Below the pieces are notes generated by a model. That model searched no databases and had not been told where the DNA came from. It saw only the letters and a list, made by a program, of their open reading frames with translations. This document shows positions 1-8,629 of a DNA stretch of 48,168 bases, piece by piece (within the stretch, counting starts at the first letter, position 1; every line of letters starts with the position of its first letter). Source of the DNA: Deltaproteobacteria bacterium (GTDB taxonomy: Bacteria > Desulfobacterota > Binatia > UBA1149 > CAITLU01); assembly GCA_016218925.1 (NCBI GenBank), contig JACRCR010000109.1, positions 106,053 to 154,220 on the forward strand, given 5' to 3'. Made by a program: the position numbers and the translations under genes.

Positions 1-41
1 ATCGGTTGCCGCCCTGCCATAGCCGTGCAAGAAGTCAGTCG

Positions 42-749
42 ATGCCGCTCGGCATCCTCTACGTTTTTGCCAAGGAGCCCGAGCCGGGTCGCGTCAAGAC
101 GCGCCTGTGTCCGCCGCTCACGTCGCAGCAGGCCGCGGATCTGGCCGAGGCCTTCCTGGTCGACATGCTCGCTGCCCTGGCGGCGGGTAGCGAGGGGCTC
201 TTCGAATCGCGATTGGCAGTGAGCCCGGGCCGCGGCGGCCCGCGTCTGAGCGCACTGGCCGCGACTTTCGGGCTGGCACGCATCGAGCAGGGTGAGGGAG
301 ATCTGGGGCGGCGCATGTGCAGGGTGATGGAAGCAGGTCTCGACGAGGCTCCGATGGTGGCTCTGGTGGGCGCAGATGTGCCGGATCTGCCGGTGGCTCA
401 CGTGCGCGCGGCGTTCGAGGCGCTTGCGGCGGGCCGTGGCGCCGCAGCGCCTCAGGTCGTGCTCGGTCCCAGCAGCGACGGCGGCTACTATCTGGTCGCG
501 GCGCGCCGCCGGGTGCCGCGGTTGTTCCGCATCCATGCGCGGTGGGGAGGCTCGGGCGTGCTCGCCGCGACGACCGCTGCACTCGACGACGAGCGTATCG
601 CGTACGCGCTGCTTCCGCAGTGGAGTGACGTCGACGACGCGGCGAGCCTCGCTTCGCTGTGGCAACGCATCGGGAGCGATCCGTCGACGCGCTGCGTGCG
701 CAGTGCCGACGCGCTGGCGCGGCTGCGGCGCCAGGGATGGCGGCCGTGA
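42..749 (+). CDS. TIGR04282/DUF2064 family glycosyltransferase-like protein
   Basis: Nucleotide-diphospho-sugar transferase-like fold of the DUF2064/TIGR04282 type, 235 aa from this ATG. Visible hallmarks are the N-terminal FAKEPEPGRVKTRL (residues 9-22), GADVPDLP near residue 110, and GPSSDGGYYLVA near 142-153, the typical acidic and glycine motifs of the family. Family members are annotated as arsenosugar-type glycosyltransferases or as relatives of the guanylyltransferase CofC; the substrate cannot be read from sequence. An in-frame ATG at 6 would add 12 residues with no family likeness, so 42 is preferred. The 3' end overlaps the next gene by 13 bp, which suggests co-transcription with the HAD protein and CutA. 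Family assignment is firm, function is not. Confidence 0.8.
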   Translation: MPLGILYVFAKEPEPGRVKTRLCPPLTSQQAADLAEAFLVDMLAALAAGSEGLFESRLAVSPGRGGPRLSALAATFGLARIEQGEGDLGRRMCRVMEAGLDEAPMVALVGADVPDLPVAHVRAAFEALAAGRGAAAPQVVLGPSSDGGYYLVAARRRVPRLFRIHARWGGSGVLAATTAALDDERIAYALLPQWSDVDDAASLASLWQRIGSDPSTRCVRSADALARLRRQGWRP

Positions 750-1861
750 AGAAGCTCACGGTGCTGCGCTGGGACCTCGACAAGACCTATCTGGTCTCGG
801 ACTTCGAATCGCTGCGTGCTCTGCTTCGCATCCCGTTCGAGAGAGCCGAGGACAAGCGCGCGGTTCCGGGCGTGATCGCGCTGGTCAAGGCGCTGCGCCG
901 CAGCGCAGAGCGTCGCGAGCGACGAGTCTCGGTTCGATTCATGTCGGCTTCGCCGCCGCAGATCGGTCAGGCCATTCGCGGCAAGCTGCAAATCGACGGC
1001 ATCGAGTACGATGAAATTCGCTTCAAGGATCAGATGCGTCACCTCGTGCGAGGGCGCTTCGACATGTTGCGCGAACAGATCGGATACAAGCTGTCGGAAC
1101 TGCTGCGCAGCGCGCAAGTAACCGAGGCTGGAGCCGAAGAACTGTTATTCGGCGACGATTGGGAGTCGGATCCGCTGGTCTATTCGCTCTACGCCGACTT
1201 GGTCGCTGCGCGCATCGATCGCGATAGGCTCGCGTCGCTGCTCCAGCAGGCTGGCGTGCACGACGACTATACTTCGTCGATCGAGGATTCGATGGCGCGC
1301 GGTCTGCGGCCGCGCCGTGTGCGGCTGATCTGCATTCTGCGCGCGCGACCGCGCAGCGATCAGGAACTGGCAGCGTTCGGCCGGCATCTGCTGTGGTTCG
1401 ACAACTATTTCGAGGGAGCTCTGTCGTTGCACGCGCTCGGCGATCTGGATCCGGAGGGAGTGGTCGCGGTCGCACGAGAGTGCGAGCTCGATCCGATCGG
1501 CCTCACGCGCAGCTTCGAGGCGGTGGTGCGGCGCGATCGCGGCCTGCGTCGCGAGCATCTGACGCTGGCCAGGGTGGCGCTGGCCCGCGCCGGGCTGATC
1601 TCGCCGGTGGCGGCTGGCGGTGTGCTCGGTCGCGCGGCGGTACGGCTTCGTGCCGCGTTCGGGCGACCGCCGCTGTCGGCCAGTGAGCCCGGCCCGCCGC
1701 CCGCTTACGAGGCACTGCTCGCTTCGTGGTCACGGCGCGGCCGCAAAGAGACGGCGGCGGAGATCGATGAAGCCGGCGATCGGACCGAGCGCGAGGAAGC
1801 GCCGAAAGCGGCCGAGGCATTGTTGCGGGGAGAGGGCGATGACATCGAAACGATCGTGTAG
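737..1861 (+). CDS. HAD-superfamily phosphatase-like protein (APP1/DUF2183-like)
   Basis: 374 aa protein with HAD phosphatase landmarks: motif I DLDKT (D13, D15), a motif II-type serine in FMSASPP (about 68-74), and a motif IV-like FGDDWESD near 138-145. The layout recalls the phosphatidate-phosphatase APP1 catalytic domain (DUF2183), but that is a recollection of pattern, not a search result. The C-terminal 200 residues (Arg/Ala-rich, helical) are not recognised. The start at 737 lies inside the preceding gene and gives MAAVKKLTVLRWDLDKT, placing motif I in the usual N-terminal position; an ATG at 659 would add 26 unlikely residues. The end overlaps cutA by 23 bp, so the three genes look like one operon. 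Substrate unknown. Confidence 0.7.
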   Translation: MAAVKKLTVLRWDLDKTYLVSDFESLRALLRIPFERAEDKRAVPGVIALVKALRRSAERRERRVSVRFMSASPPQIGQAIRGKLQIDGIEYDEIRFKDQMRHLVRGRFDMLREQIGYKLSELLRSAQVTEAGAEELLFGDDWESDPLVYSLYADLVAARIDRDRLASLLQQAGVHDDYTSSIEDSMARGLRPRRVRLICILRARPRSDQELAAFGRHLLWFDNYFEGALSLHALGDLDPEGVVAVARECELDPIGLTRSFEAVVRRDRGLRREHLTLARVALARAGLISPVAAGGVLGRAAVRLRAAFGRPPLSASEPGPPPAYEALLASWSRRGRKETAAEIDEAGDRTEREEAPKAAEALLRGEGDDIETIV

Positions 1862-2240
1862 CGGACCCGCCGGCGCCGCCGGCGCGGGCCCGGGCGAGGC
1901 AACGCCTCAGGCGGATGCCCAGCGCCTGCTGCTCGTCATGTGTACGGCAGCCGATGACGCGAGCGCGCAGGCCATTGCACGGGTGCTGGTGGAGGAGAGG
2001 CTTGCCGCCTGTGTCAGCCTCGCGCCGGTGCGCTCGACCTATCGCTGGAAAGAAGCGGTGGTGAACGAGAACGAGGTGCTGCTGGTGATCAAGACCGCGG
2101 CCTCGCTGTGGCCGCGCGTGCAACAGCGCATCCTCGAGTTGCACAGTTACGAGTGCCCGGAAATCGTCGCGCTCACGGCGGCTGAAGTCGACGCGAATTA
2201 CATGACGTGGCTGCTCGCAGCGTGCGGCGGCGTTGTCTGA
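1839..2240 (+). CDS. cutA: Divalent-cation tolerance protein CutA
   Basis: 133 aa. The core from about residue 27 is a clear CutA1 ferredoxin-like trimer subunit: the LVMCTAADDASAQAIA start, EERLAACVSLAPVRSTYRWK, and the ELHSYECPEIVAL segment that lies at the end of the family's conserved core. CutA has been linked to copper tolerance, but its biochemical role is still unsettled. The N-terminal 26 residues are a Gly/Ala/Pro-rich extension absent from most CutA proteins, so translation may begin later. The ATG at 1839 overlaps the end of the HAD-like gene by 23 bp. A GC hairpin lies just downstream, before the converging rlpA. Confidence 0.88.
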   Translation: MTSKRSCSGPAGAAGAGPGEATPQADAQRLLLVMCTAADDASAQAIARVLVEERLAACVSLAPVRSTYRWKEAVVNENEVLLVIKTAASLWPRVQQRILELHSYECPEIVALTAAEVDANYMTWLLAACGGVV

Positions 2241-2263
2241 AGTCGGTCTGAGAGTGAGAGGAG

Positions 2264-2282
2264 GGCGCGCGGTAGGTGCGCC
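2264..2282. terminator. Candidate bidirectional hairpin between cutA and rlpA
   Basis: GGCGCGC (2264-2270) pairs with GTGCGCC (2276-2282) around a 5-nt GGTAG loop: seven pairs including one G-U. It sits in the 50-bp gap between two converging genes, where a terminator is expected. There is no U-tract on either side, so this is weak as an intrinsic terminator. Confidence 0.35.
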
Positions 2283-2290
2283 AGGGGAAC

Positions 2291-3085
2291 TCAGCGCAGC
2301 GCAGGTGCGCGTTCGATCGAAGGGGCCGCAGCGGCGTTGTCGGCTACGATGGCACTGCGTCCGAAATCTTCGGTGACCACATCGGAGCTCAGACCCTTGC
2401 GCTTTAGCTGGGCGGCGACGACCTTGGCCATCTCTTCACGTTCGAAGGGACCGAAGCGCACGCGATAGCTGCGCGCGTCGGATTGCGGCGCTTTGACGTA
2501 GTAAACCGCGGTCGCTTTTTGCGCAGGACTGAGCGCCGCGATGAACTTTTCGGCTTGGGCTTTGCTCGAGAAACTCGCCACCTGAAGGGCGAAGGCGGTT
2601 CCCGGCCATGCGGCTTGCTCGGTGTCGACGACGCGCAGGGCCACGTCGGCCACTCCGCGGCCGATGATGCCGAGCGAACAGGCGGCTGCGTATGAAACGT
2701 CTATGACACGCTGGCGGGTGAAAGGACCTCGGTCGTTGACTCGTACGCGGACCGTTTTTCCGGTGCCGAGTTCGGTTACTTCCACCTCGGTGCCGAACGG
2801 AAGGCTGGGGTGGGCGGCGGTGAAGGCTTTCTGATCGAACTTCTCGCCGCTCGAGGTGCGCCGCCCATGGAAGCGCGGGCCATACCAGGAGCAGCTGCCC
2901 TCCTGGGCCAGGACCGTATGGTCACCGGCCGCAGCGCGGCCCGGCGAGGCCGAGGCGACGCCAGGGGCGGAAAGCCCCATGCCGGAGGCCATCGAAGGAT
3001 TCAACGGATACGTTGACGCGGCGCATCCTGCCGTCAGCGCCGCAAGTGCGGCAGGTGCCACGAAGGAGAGGAATCGGTTACGCAA
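2291..3085 (-). CDS. rlpA: RlpA-family septal ring lipoprotein (DPBB + SPOR)
   Basis: 264 aa from a TTG start at 3085, with a TGAGGA-like Shine-Dalgarno about 10 nt upstream. The N-terminus is a lipoprotein signal with lipobox LTAGC (acylated C21). The middle (about 65-150) is a double-psi beta-barrel with the RlpA signature GSCSWYGPRFHGRRTSSGE and the catalytic-type Asp in RVNDRGPF. The C-terminus (about 163-240) is a SPOR domain (ALQVASFSSKAQAEKFI), which binds denuded septal glycan. Characterised RlpA proteins are lytic transglycosylases acting on naked glycan strands at the septum; activity here is inferred. The gene stands alone, convergent with cutA and divergent from yebC. Confidence 0.92.
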   Translation of the reverse strand: MRNRFLSFVAPAALAALTAGCAASTYPLNPSMASGMGLSAPGVASASPGRAAAGDHTVLAQEGSCSWYGPRFHGRRTSSGEKFDQKAFTAAHPSLPFGTEVEVTELGTGKTVRVRVNDRGPFTRQRVIDVSYAAACSLGIIGRGVADVALRVVDTEQAAWPGTAFALQVASFSSKAQAEKFIAALSPAQKATAVYYVKAPQSDARSYRVRFGPFEREEMAKVVAAQLKRKGLSSDVVTEDFGRSAIVADNAAAAPSIERAPALR

Positions 3086-3255
3086 GCTTCTGTGTCCTCA
3101 GGCGCGATCCATCGCGGTTGTCCGCGGCTCGTCTCGTCTTTCAGTCCGCAGCGCTGGTAGCGCCACCACCCCGTGCCGTGTTACCGGGCCCTCACGGCCC
3201 CGGCAACCCGCACAGAAGAGCGTATCTCGAGCCGGTGTGCAAGCAGCGCGACTCG

Positions 3256-3284
3256 TTTACTCCCCCCAGGCCCTGTGGTATCGA
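3256..3284 (+). promoter_or_regulatory. Candidate sigma70-type promoter for yebC-ruvCAB
   Basis: TTTACT (3256-3261), a 17-nt spacer, then TATCGA (3279-3284), ending 28 nt before the yebC ATG. Four of six and three of six bases match the E. coli consensus. It is the best match I found in the 227-bp gap between the divergent rlpA and yebC. The gap also holds an imperfect GC hairpin around 3183-3202. Confidence 0.35.
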
Positions 3285-3312
3285 AGCGAAAATTCGGTCA
3301 AGGGTCAGGGGT

Positions 3313-4062
3313 ATGTCGGGCCATTCCAAGTGGAGTTCAATCAAGCACAAGAAGGCGGCGAAGGACGCTAAGCGCGGGAAAATATTCACGAAACTCATCA
3401 AGGAGATTTCCGTCGCCGCCCGCATGGGAGGCGCCGATCCCAGCGCCAACCCCCGACTTCGCACAGCCATCGCCGCGGCCAAGTCCCAGAGTATGCCCAA
3501 CGACAATATCGACAGGGCAGTCAAGAAAGGAGCTGGTGCGACCGAAGGCGAGATGTACCAGGAGGTCACCTACGAAGGCTATGGCCCGGCCGGGATGGCG
3601 GTGATCCTGGAAGCACTGACCGAGAACCGTAACCGGACGGTCGCCGACTTGCGCAATATCTTCAGCAAGAACGGCGGCAACCTCGGGGAATCCAACTGCG
3701 TCAAATGGATGTTTGATCGCGTGGGTCAGGTGCGCGTGGGGGCCGAGGGGGTCGCCGAAGATCAGGTTTTCGAGGTGGCTCTGGAGGCCGGCGCTTCCGA
3801 CGTGGCCGCTGAAGAGGACGCCTTTCTGGTGACGACCCCGGTCGAAAGCCTCGAGGACACCCGCGCCAGGCTCGAGGCTGCCGGCTTCAAGGTCGCGGAG
3901 GCGGAGATCAGCCTGATTCCGCAAAACACCGTGCAACTGACGGGCAACGACGCCGCCCGTGCGCTGCGCCTGCTCGAGGCCCTCGAAGATCACGACGACG
4001 TTCAGCGCGTTTCTGCGAACTTCGAAATCGACGATGAGGAGCTGAGCCGCCTCTCAGCGTGA
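3313..4062 (+). CDS. yebC: YebC/PmpR family DNA-binding / translation-related protein
   Basis: 249 aa, the usual family length. It begins with the invariant MSGHSKWSSIKHKKAAKD and contains the family blocks AARMGGADPSANPRLRTAI and NLRNIFSK-like (ADLRNIFSKNGGNLGE). YebC proteins were described as transcriptional regulators (PmpR), and more recent work links some of them to translation of proline stretches. The ATG at 3313 is fixed by the conserved N-terminus; the frame stays open further upstream but is not family-like there. It lies 7 bp before ruvC, the common yebC-ruvCAB arrangement, so it is the likely first gene of a recombination-repair operon that here runs on into the kinase and REC-LpxC genes. 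Confidence 0.95.
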   Translation: MSGHSKWSSIKHKKAAKDAKRGKIFTKLIKEISVAARMGGADPSANPRLRTAIAAAKSQSMPNDNIDRAVKKGAGATEGEMYQEVTYEGYGPAGMAVILEALTENRNRTVADLRNIFSKNGGNLGESNCVKWMFDRVGQVRVGAEGVAEDQVFEVALEAGASDVAAEEDAFLVTTPVESLEDTRARLEAAGFKVAEAEISLIPQNTVQLTGNDAARALRLLEALEDHDDVQRVSANFEIDDEELSRLSA

Positions 4063-4069
4063 TACCGGT

Positions 4070-4636
4070 GTGAGGGTCCTAGGCGTCGATCCGGGCACCG
4101 TCACCTGCGGCTGGGGCGTCGTCGACTGCCGCGGAACCCAACTCGTCCACGTCTGCTCGGGCGCGATCGCGGCCGCGGCGTCCGGGCGGCGGGATATCTC
4201 GTTGCGGCTGGCGTTCGTCTACAGTTCCTTGCTCGAGGTGATCGACGAACATCACCCGGACGAGCTCAGCCTGGAGCGCAACTTCGTCGCACGTAACGTG
4301 CAGAGCGCCTTCCGTTTGGGAGAAGCCCGCGGGGTGGCGATGGCAGCGGCCGCGGCGCGAGGGATCCGTCTGAGCGAGTACACGCCGATGATGGTCAAGA
4401 AGTCGGTGGTCGGCTACGGGCGTGCCGACAAACAACAGGTGCAACTGGCCGTCCAGCGCCTGCTCGGCCTCGGCGAACTTCCCTCCACCGATACCGCCGA
4501 CGCGCTGGCGGCGGCGCTTTGCCACGGTCTTGCCGGCAGCTTCGAGGCCAAGGTTCAGGCCAGGCTCGGCGAGGGCCTCGGCCCGCGCGCCGCTTCGCGC
4601 ATCCGAGCACGCAGTTGGAGGACGGTGCGCGGATGA
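4070..4636 (+). CDS. ruvC: Holliday junction resolvase RuvC
   Basis: 188 aa, GTG start. Dimeric RNase H-fold endonuclease that makes paired symmetric nicks in Holliday junctions bound by RuvAB. All four metal-binding acidic residues are visible: D7 in GVDPGT, E69 in LSLERNF, and D141 and D144 in TDTADALAAAL. The C-terminal 25 residues form a basic Arg/Ala tail. It starts 7 bp after yebC and ends in an ATGA overlap with ruvA, consistent with translational coupling. Confidence 0.96.
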   Translation: MRVLGVDPGTVTCGWGVVDCRGTQLVHVCSGAIAAAASGRRDISLRLAFVYSSLLEVIDEHHPDELSLERNFVARNVQSAFRLGEARGVAMAAAAARGIRLSEYTPMMVKKSVVGYGRADKQQVQLAVQRLLGLGELPSTDTADALAAALCHGLAGSFEAKVQARLGEGLGPRAASRIRARSWRTVRG

Positions 4637-5235
4637 TCGGACGCCTGCGTGGCGTGCTGGCCGAGAAGTTGCCGGGCGAAGTGCTGCTGGATGTGGGCGG
4701 TGTCGGCTATCAGGCGCTGATCTCTCTGCAGACGTTCTACGCGTTGCCGCCGCAGGGCGAGCGGGTCGAACTGTTCGTGGTCACCAACCTGCGCGAGAAC
4801 GCGCTGGAGTTGTTCGCGTTCGCCGCTCGCGAAGAAAAGGCCGCTTTCAACCTCTTGCGTGGCGTCACCGGCATCGGTCCGCGCCTCGCGCTCGCGCTGC
4901 TTTCGGGAATCGCGCCGGCCGAACTGGCCAAGGCGGTCGCGGCCTCCGATTTCGTGCGTCTGGTCGCGATTCCGGGCATCGGCCGCAAGACGGCGGAGCG
5001 GTTGGTAGTCGAACTGCGCGGCAAACTGGCGCCCGAGACGGACTCGCCGCGGCGGCCGGGGGAGGGGGGAATCGACGAGGACGCGGTATCGGCCCTGCTC
5101 GGTCTCGGCTACAAGCGTAGTGAAGCCGAGAAGGCGGTGCGCGGTGCGAGGAGCGCAGGCGAGGCCACTCTGGAGAACCTCATTCGCCGTGCGCTGACCG
5201 CGATGGCCGCGCCCGGCGCGGCCGCCAAGGGCTGA
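4633..5235 (+). CDS. ruvA: Holliday junction branch migration protein RuvA
   Basis: 200 aa, full length. Tetrameric junction-binding subunit of the RuvAB motor. Domain I (OB fold, [20 protein letters not shown]) is followed by the two helix-hairpin-helix motifs ([12 protein letters not shown] and [16 protein letters not shown]) and a C-terminal domain III ([21 protein letters not shown]) that contacts RuvB. The ATG overlaps the ruvC stop as ATGA. Confidence 0.96.
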   Translation: MIGRLRGVLAEKLPGEVLLDVGGVGYQALISLQTFYALPPQGERVELFVVTNLRENALELFAFAAREEKAAFNLLRGVTGIGPRLALALLSGIAPAELAKAVAASDFVRLVAIPGIGRKTAERLVVELRGKLAPETDSPRRPGEGGIDEDAVSALLGLGYKRSEAEKAVRGARSAGEATLENLIRRALTAMAAPGAAAKG

Positions 5236-5255
5236 GCCGCCGGGCATCGAGTCAG

Positions 5256-6338
5256 ATGACGCAACAGCACGACACTCCACGACGCGGGCCGCGGGCGGCG
5301 CCCGGGTCGCCGATCTCGCAAGAGCCCGACGCTACGCTGCCATCGGCGCAAGGCGATGACGGCAGCGCCGACGTCAGTCTGAGGCCCGAGACGCTCTCGG
5401 AGTACGTCGGCCAGGGCCAGGTCTGCCGCAACCTGGACATCTCGATCCGCGCCGCCAAGGCGCGCAGCGAAACCCTCGATCATCTGCTGCTGATCGGCCC
5501 TCCGGGCCTCGGCAAGACCTCGCTAGCCTACATCGTCGCACGCAGCATGGCCGGGCGCCTGCACCCGACCAGCGGTCCGGTGATCGAGAAGGCCGGCGAT
5601 CTTGCCGCCATTCTCACTTCACTCGAGCGCGGAGACGTGCTGTTCATCGACGAGATCCACCGGCTGGGAAAGGCCGTTGAAGAAATCCTGTACCCGGCGA
5701 TGGAAGACTTTCGTATCGACCTGGTGATCGGAGAGGGACCGTCCGCGCGTTCGATCTCGCTGTCGCTCGCGCGTTTCACGCTGGTTGGTGCGACCACGCG
5801 CGCGGGGATGCTGAGCGCACCGCTGCGCTCGCGCTTCGGCAATACCTTCCAGCTCGAGTTCTACAGTGACGACGAGTTGGCCGAGATCGTCCGTCGCTCG
5901 GCGCGCCGTCTCGGCGTGATCATCGACGAAACAGCGGCGATGCGCGTGGCGCAGCGCTCGCGCGGCACCCCGCGCGTGGCCAACCGGTTGCTGCGTCGAC
6001 TGCGCGACTACGCGGAGGTCAAAGCGGCTGGACGCATCACTGGCGACGTGGCGACTGACGGCCTGGAACTGCTCGGCGTCGACCGCGCCGGTTTCGACTC
6101 CATGGACCGGCGTTTCCTGGCGGTGCTGCTCGAGAAGTTCGAAGGCGGGCCGGTCGGGATCGAGACACTGGCGGCTGCGCTCGGAGAAGACGCCGCCAGC
6201 CTGGAAGAAGTCTACGAGCCGTACCTGATTCGCTGCGGCTTTCTGCAGAAGACCCCACGCGGGCGCGTGGCCACGGCCAGGGCCTACGAACACCTCGGGC
6301 TCAGGCCCGGCCGCGAGCAGCGCACGCTGTTCGACTGA
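5256..6338 (+). CDS. ruvB: Holliday junction DNA helicase RuvB
   Basis: 360 aa hexameric AAA+ ATPase driving branch migration. Seen: Walker [10 protein letters not shown], Walker B FIDEIHRL, sensor [10 protein letters not shown], arginine finger region PLRSRFG, and a C-terminal winged-helix domain ([21 protein letters not shown]). The first 35-40 residues are a polar, Pro/Ser/Asp-rich extension before the usual family start near [12 protein letters not shown]. Twenty bp separate it from ruvA, and 12 bp from the kinase gene that follows. Confidence 0.96.
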   Translation: MTQQHDTPRRGPRAAPGSPISQEPDATLPSAQGDDGSADVSLRPETLSEYVGQGQVCRNLDISIRAAKARSETLDHLLLIGPPGLGKTSLAYIVARSMAGRLHPTSGPVIEKAGDLAAILTSLERGDVLFIDEIHRLGKAVEEILYPAMEDFRIDLVIGEGPSARSISLSLARFTLVGATTRAGMLSAPLRSRFGNTFQLEFYSDDELAEIVRRSARRLGVIIDETAAMRVAQRSRGTPRVANRLLRRLRDYAEVKAAGRITGDVATDGLELLGVDRAGFDSMDRRFLAVLLEKFEGGPVGIETLAAALGEDAASLEEVYEPYLIRCGFLQKTPRGRVATARAYEHLGLRPGREQRTLFD

Positions 6339-6350
6339 GGCGCGGCAGGC

Positions 6351-8618
6351 GTGCAGTCGCACACTCCCAAGAGCGCCGGCGCGGCGCGGCGTCCTGCGTC
6401 GATCCACGAAGTGCAGCCTGAAGCGGGCGGGCAGGACCCCGGCAATTGGGTGGAAAAGCGCCGGCGTCGTCGCGAGATGGCGATCGTTCTGGCGGCGGGG
6501 CTCGCAGTTGTCGCGTTCGCCTTGTGGGAGGTCGGCCGTCCCGGTGCACGCAGCGCGGCAGGCAACGTCCTGTCGTTCCTGCTCATCAACCTCAACATCG
6601 TCCTGCTGCTGTTGGTCGTCTTCCTGGTCGTGCGCAATCTGCTGCGCCTGGTGCTCGAGCGACGGCGCGGCATCATGGGCAGCCACCTGCGCTCGCGCCT
6701 GGTGCTGGCGTTCGTGACGATCGCGCTGCTGCCGGCGGTCGTGATGGTGATGGTGTCCTTCGAATTCGTCAGCAACGGCATCGACGACTGGCTCGGTCGC
6801 CAGGTCGAGGCGTCACTCGGCGGGGCTTATCGTCTGGCCCGCACCTACTATCAGAGTGTCGCCGACAGTGCGGTCGCTCACGCGCGCGCGGTGGCCGCCG
6901 AGATCGACACCGGCAAGCTGCTCGATCCGGCCAACGAAGTCACGCTGCGTACGGTGGTCGCCGACGAGCAGAGCCTCTACGCGCTCGGTACGGTCAAGGT
7001 CCTGGATCCCGACGGGAAACTCGTGCTCGCGTCGTATCGCGGCGAAGCCGCCGACGCGGACGGCGGCGGCGACGACGCGGCGCTGGTCGCCGACGCCGTG
7101 CGCGGCGACGATGCGACCCGGGTCGAGAGCCAGGGTACCAGCGACATCATCCGCGGCGCCGCTGCGATCCGCGGCGATGGCGGGCGTGTCGTCGGGGCGG
7201 TGATCGTCAACTACGTCGTGCGCGAGAGCCCGCGCGCGTGGAGCGCGCAGATCCTGGAATCGTTTCGCGAGTTCCGTCGCATGAAACTGAGCAAGCAGCC
7301 GCTCAAAAACCTCTACCTGATCACGATGCTGCTGGCCTCGGTGGTGGTGGTGTTCTCTGCCACGTGGCTCGGCCTCTACCTGGCGCGCGGGATCACCGAA
7401 CCGATCGGACGCCTGGCGGCAGCCACACGCGAAGTTGCCGGCGGGCGCCTCGACGTCGCTCTGCCCGAAGAAGGCGGCGACGAGGTCGGTACGCTGGTGC
7501 GCTCGTTCAACGCGATGACCGCCGAACTCAAGCGCGGCCGCAACGCGCTCGAAGAGCGGCGCGTCTACATCGAGAACGTGCTGGCCAACATCGACGCGGG
7601 CGTGGTGTCGCTGGATCCGGAGGGGCGCATCGGCACCGCCAATCCCGCCGCGCTGGCGCTGCTGGCGCTGAAAGAGGAAGGAATCGTCGGGCGCAGTGCC
7701 GAAGACGTGTTCGAGGAGGCGGGCTACCCGGAAGTGGTCTCGCTGCTCCGGGACGTGCTGGGCGGACGCCTGGTCCCCGGCAGCGGCGTCAACATGAGAA
7801 GAGCCGAGGACAACCGCACGCTGCTGGTGACGGCGACCAACCTGCGGCGCGGGCGCGGACCCACCACCGGTTCGGTACTGTTCTTCGAGGACGTTTCGCA
7901 GATCCGTGAGATGCAGCGCATGGAGGCGTGGCGAGAGGTGGCACGCCGCATCGCTCACGAGATCAAGAATCCGCTCACTCCGATCCAGCTCTCGGCCCAG
8001 CGCCTGGGCAGGCGTCTGGCCGGCCAGCTCGACGAGAAGGACACGGCTCTGGTGCGCGAGTGCGTCGCCACGATCGTCAGCGAAGTGGACGGCCTCAAAC
8101 GTCTGGTAAACGAGTTCTCGCAGTTCGCGCGTCAGGCCAGCGGCGACAAGCAACTCCAGGATCTCAACGCGCTGGTCGAGGAGACGGTGCCGCTATTCCG
8201 CCAGGCGCGTCCCGACATCGACATCGCTTTCGAGAAGACCGACGAGTTGCCGCGCGTCATCCTGCACCGCGACTCGGTCAAGCGCTCGCTCGTCAATCTG
8301 CTCGACAACGCGGTCGCGGCGCTGGCCCAGGTTCAGGGTCCGCCGCGCGCGATCACGGTAGCGACGCGTCACGACGAGATCCTTTCACGCGTGATCCTCG
8401 AGGTGGCCGACACCGGTCCCGGCATCCCGCGCGAGCTTCGCGCGCGGATCTTCGAGCCGTACTTCTCGACCAAAGCCGAGGGGACCGGGCTCGGACTGGC
8501 CATCGTCGCTTCGATGGCAGCCGACCATCACGCCTACCTGCGAGTGCGCGCCAACGAGCCGCGCGGCACCCGCTTTGCCATCGAATTCCCGGCTGGCGCA
8601 GTCCAGCAGCGGGTATGA
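6351..8618 (+). CDS. NtrY-type membrane sensor histidine kinase
   Basis: 755 aa from GTG at 6351. Three hydrophobic segments near the N-terminus (about 43-62, 73-98, 117-140) precede an extracytoplasmic sensor region (about 141-320). A fourth TM (about 323-347), HAMP, a PAS-like domain (about 405-510), HisKA and HATPase_c follow. The H-box RRIAHEIKNPLTPIQLS carries the phospho-accepting H536, with the NPLTPIQ signature of NtrY kinases. DTGPGIP, FSTKAEGTGLGL and the N-box complete the ATP site. The usual partner is NtrX, a sigma54 activator; none is present. The stop overlaps the next gene, a receiver domain fused to LpxC, which makes that protein the obvious phospho-acceptor. The signal sensed is unknown. 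Confidence 0.93.
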   Translation: MQSHTPKSAGAARRPASIHEVQPEAGGQDPGNWVEKRRRRREMAIVLAAGLAVVAFALWEVGRPGARSAAGNVLSFLLINLNIVLLLLVVFLVVRNLLRLVLERRRGIMGSHLRSRLVLAFVTIALLPAVVMVMVSFEFVSNGIDDWLGRQVEASLGGAYRLARTYYQSVADSAVAHARAVAAEIDTGKLLDPANEVTLRTVVADEQSLYALGTVKVLDPDGKLVLASYRGEAADADGGGDDAALVADAVRGDDATRVESQGTSDIIRGAAAIRGDGGRVVGAVIVNYVVRESPRAWSAQILESFREFRRMKLSKQPLKNLYLITMLLASVVVVFSATWLGLYLARGITEPIGRLAAATREVAGGRLDVALPEEGGDEVGTLVRSFNAMTAELKRGRNALEERRVYIENVLANIDAGVVSLDPEGRIGTANPAALALLALKEEGIVGRSAEDVFEEAGYPEVVSLLRDVLGGRLVPGSGVNMRRAEDNRTLLVTATNLRRGRGPTTGSVLFFEDVSQIREMQRMEAWREVARRIAHEIKNPLTPIQLSAQRLGRRLAGQLDEKDTALVRECVATIVSEVDGLKRLVNEFSQFARQASGDKQLQDLNALVEETVPLFRQARPDIDIAFEKTDELPRVILHRDSVKRSLVNLLDNAVAALAQVQGPPRAITVATRHDEILSRVILEVADTGPGIPRELRARIFEPYFSTKAEGTGLGLAIVASMAADHHAYLRVRANEPRGTRFAIEFPAGAVQQRV

Positions 8619-8629
8619 GGCCAGAGGCG

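Noticed and set aside
3183-3202. Imperfect GC hairpin in the rlpA-yebC gap as a terminator
   Set aside because: It lies between two divergent genes where no transcript should end; more likely incidental GC-rich self-complementarity.
7928-8629. A 667-residue version of the REC-LpxC protein beginning inside the kinase gene
   Set aside because: The extra 234 residues are an out-of-frame reading of the kinase HisKA/HATPase region. The receiver fold starts normally at 8615 or 8630.
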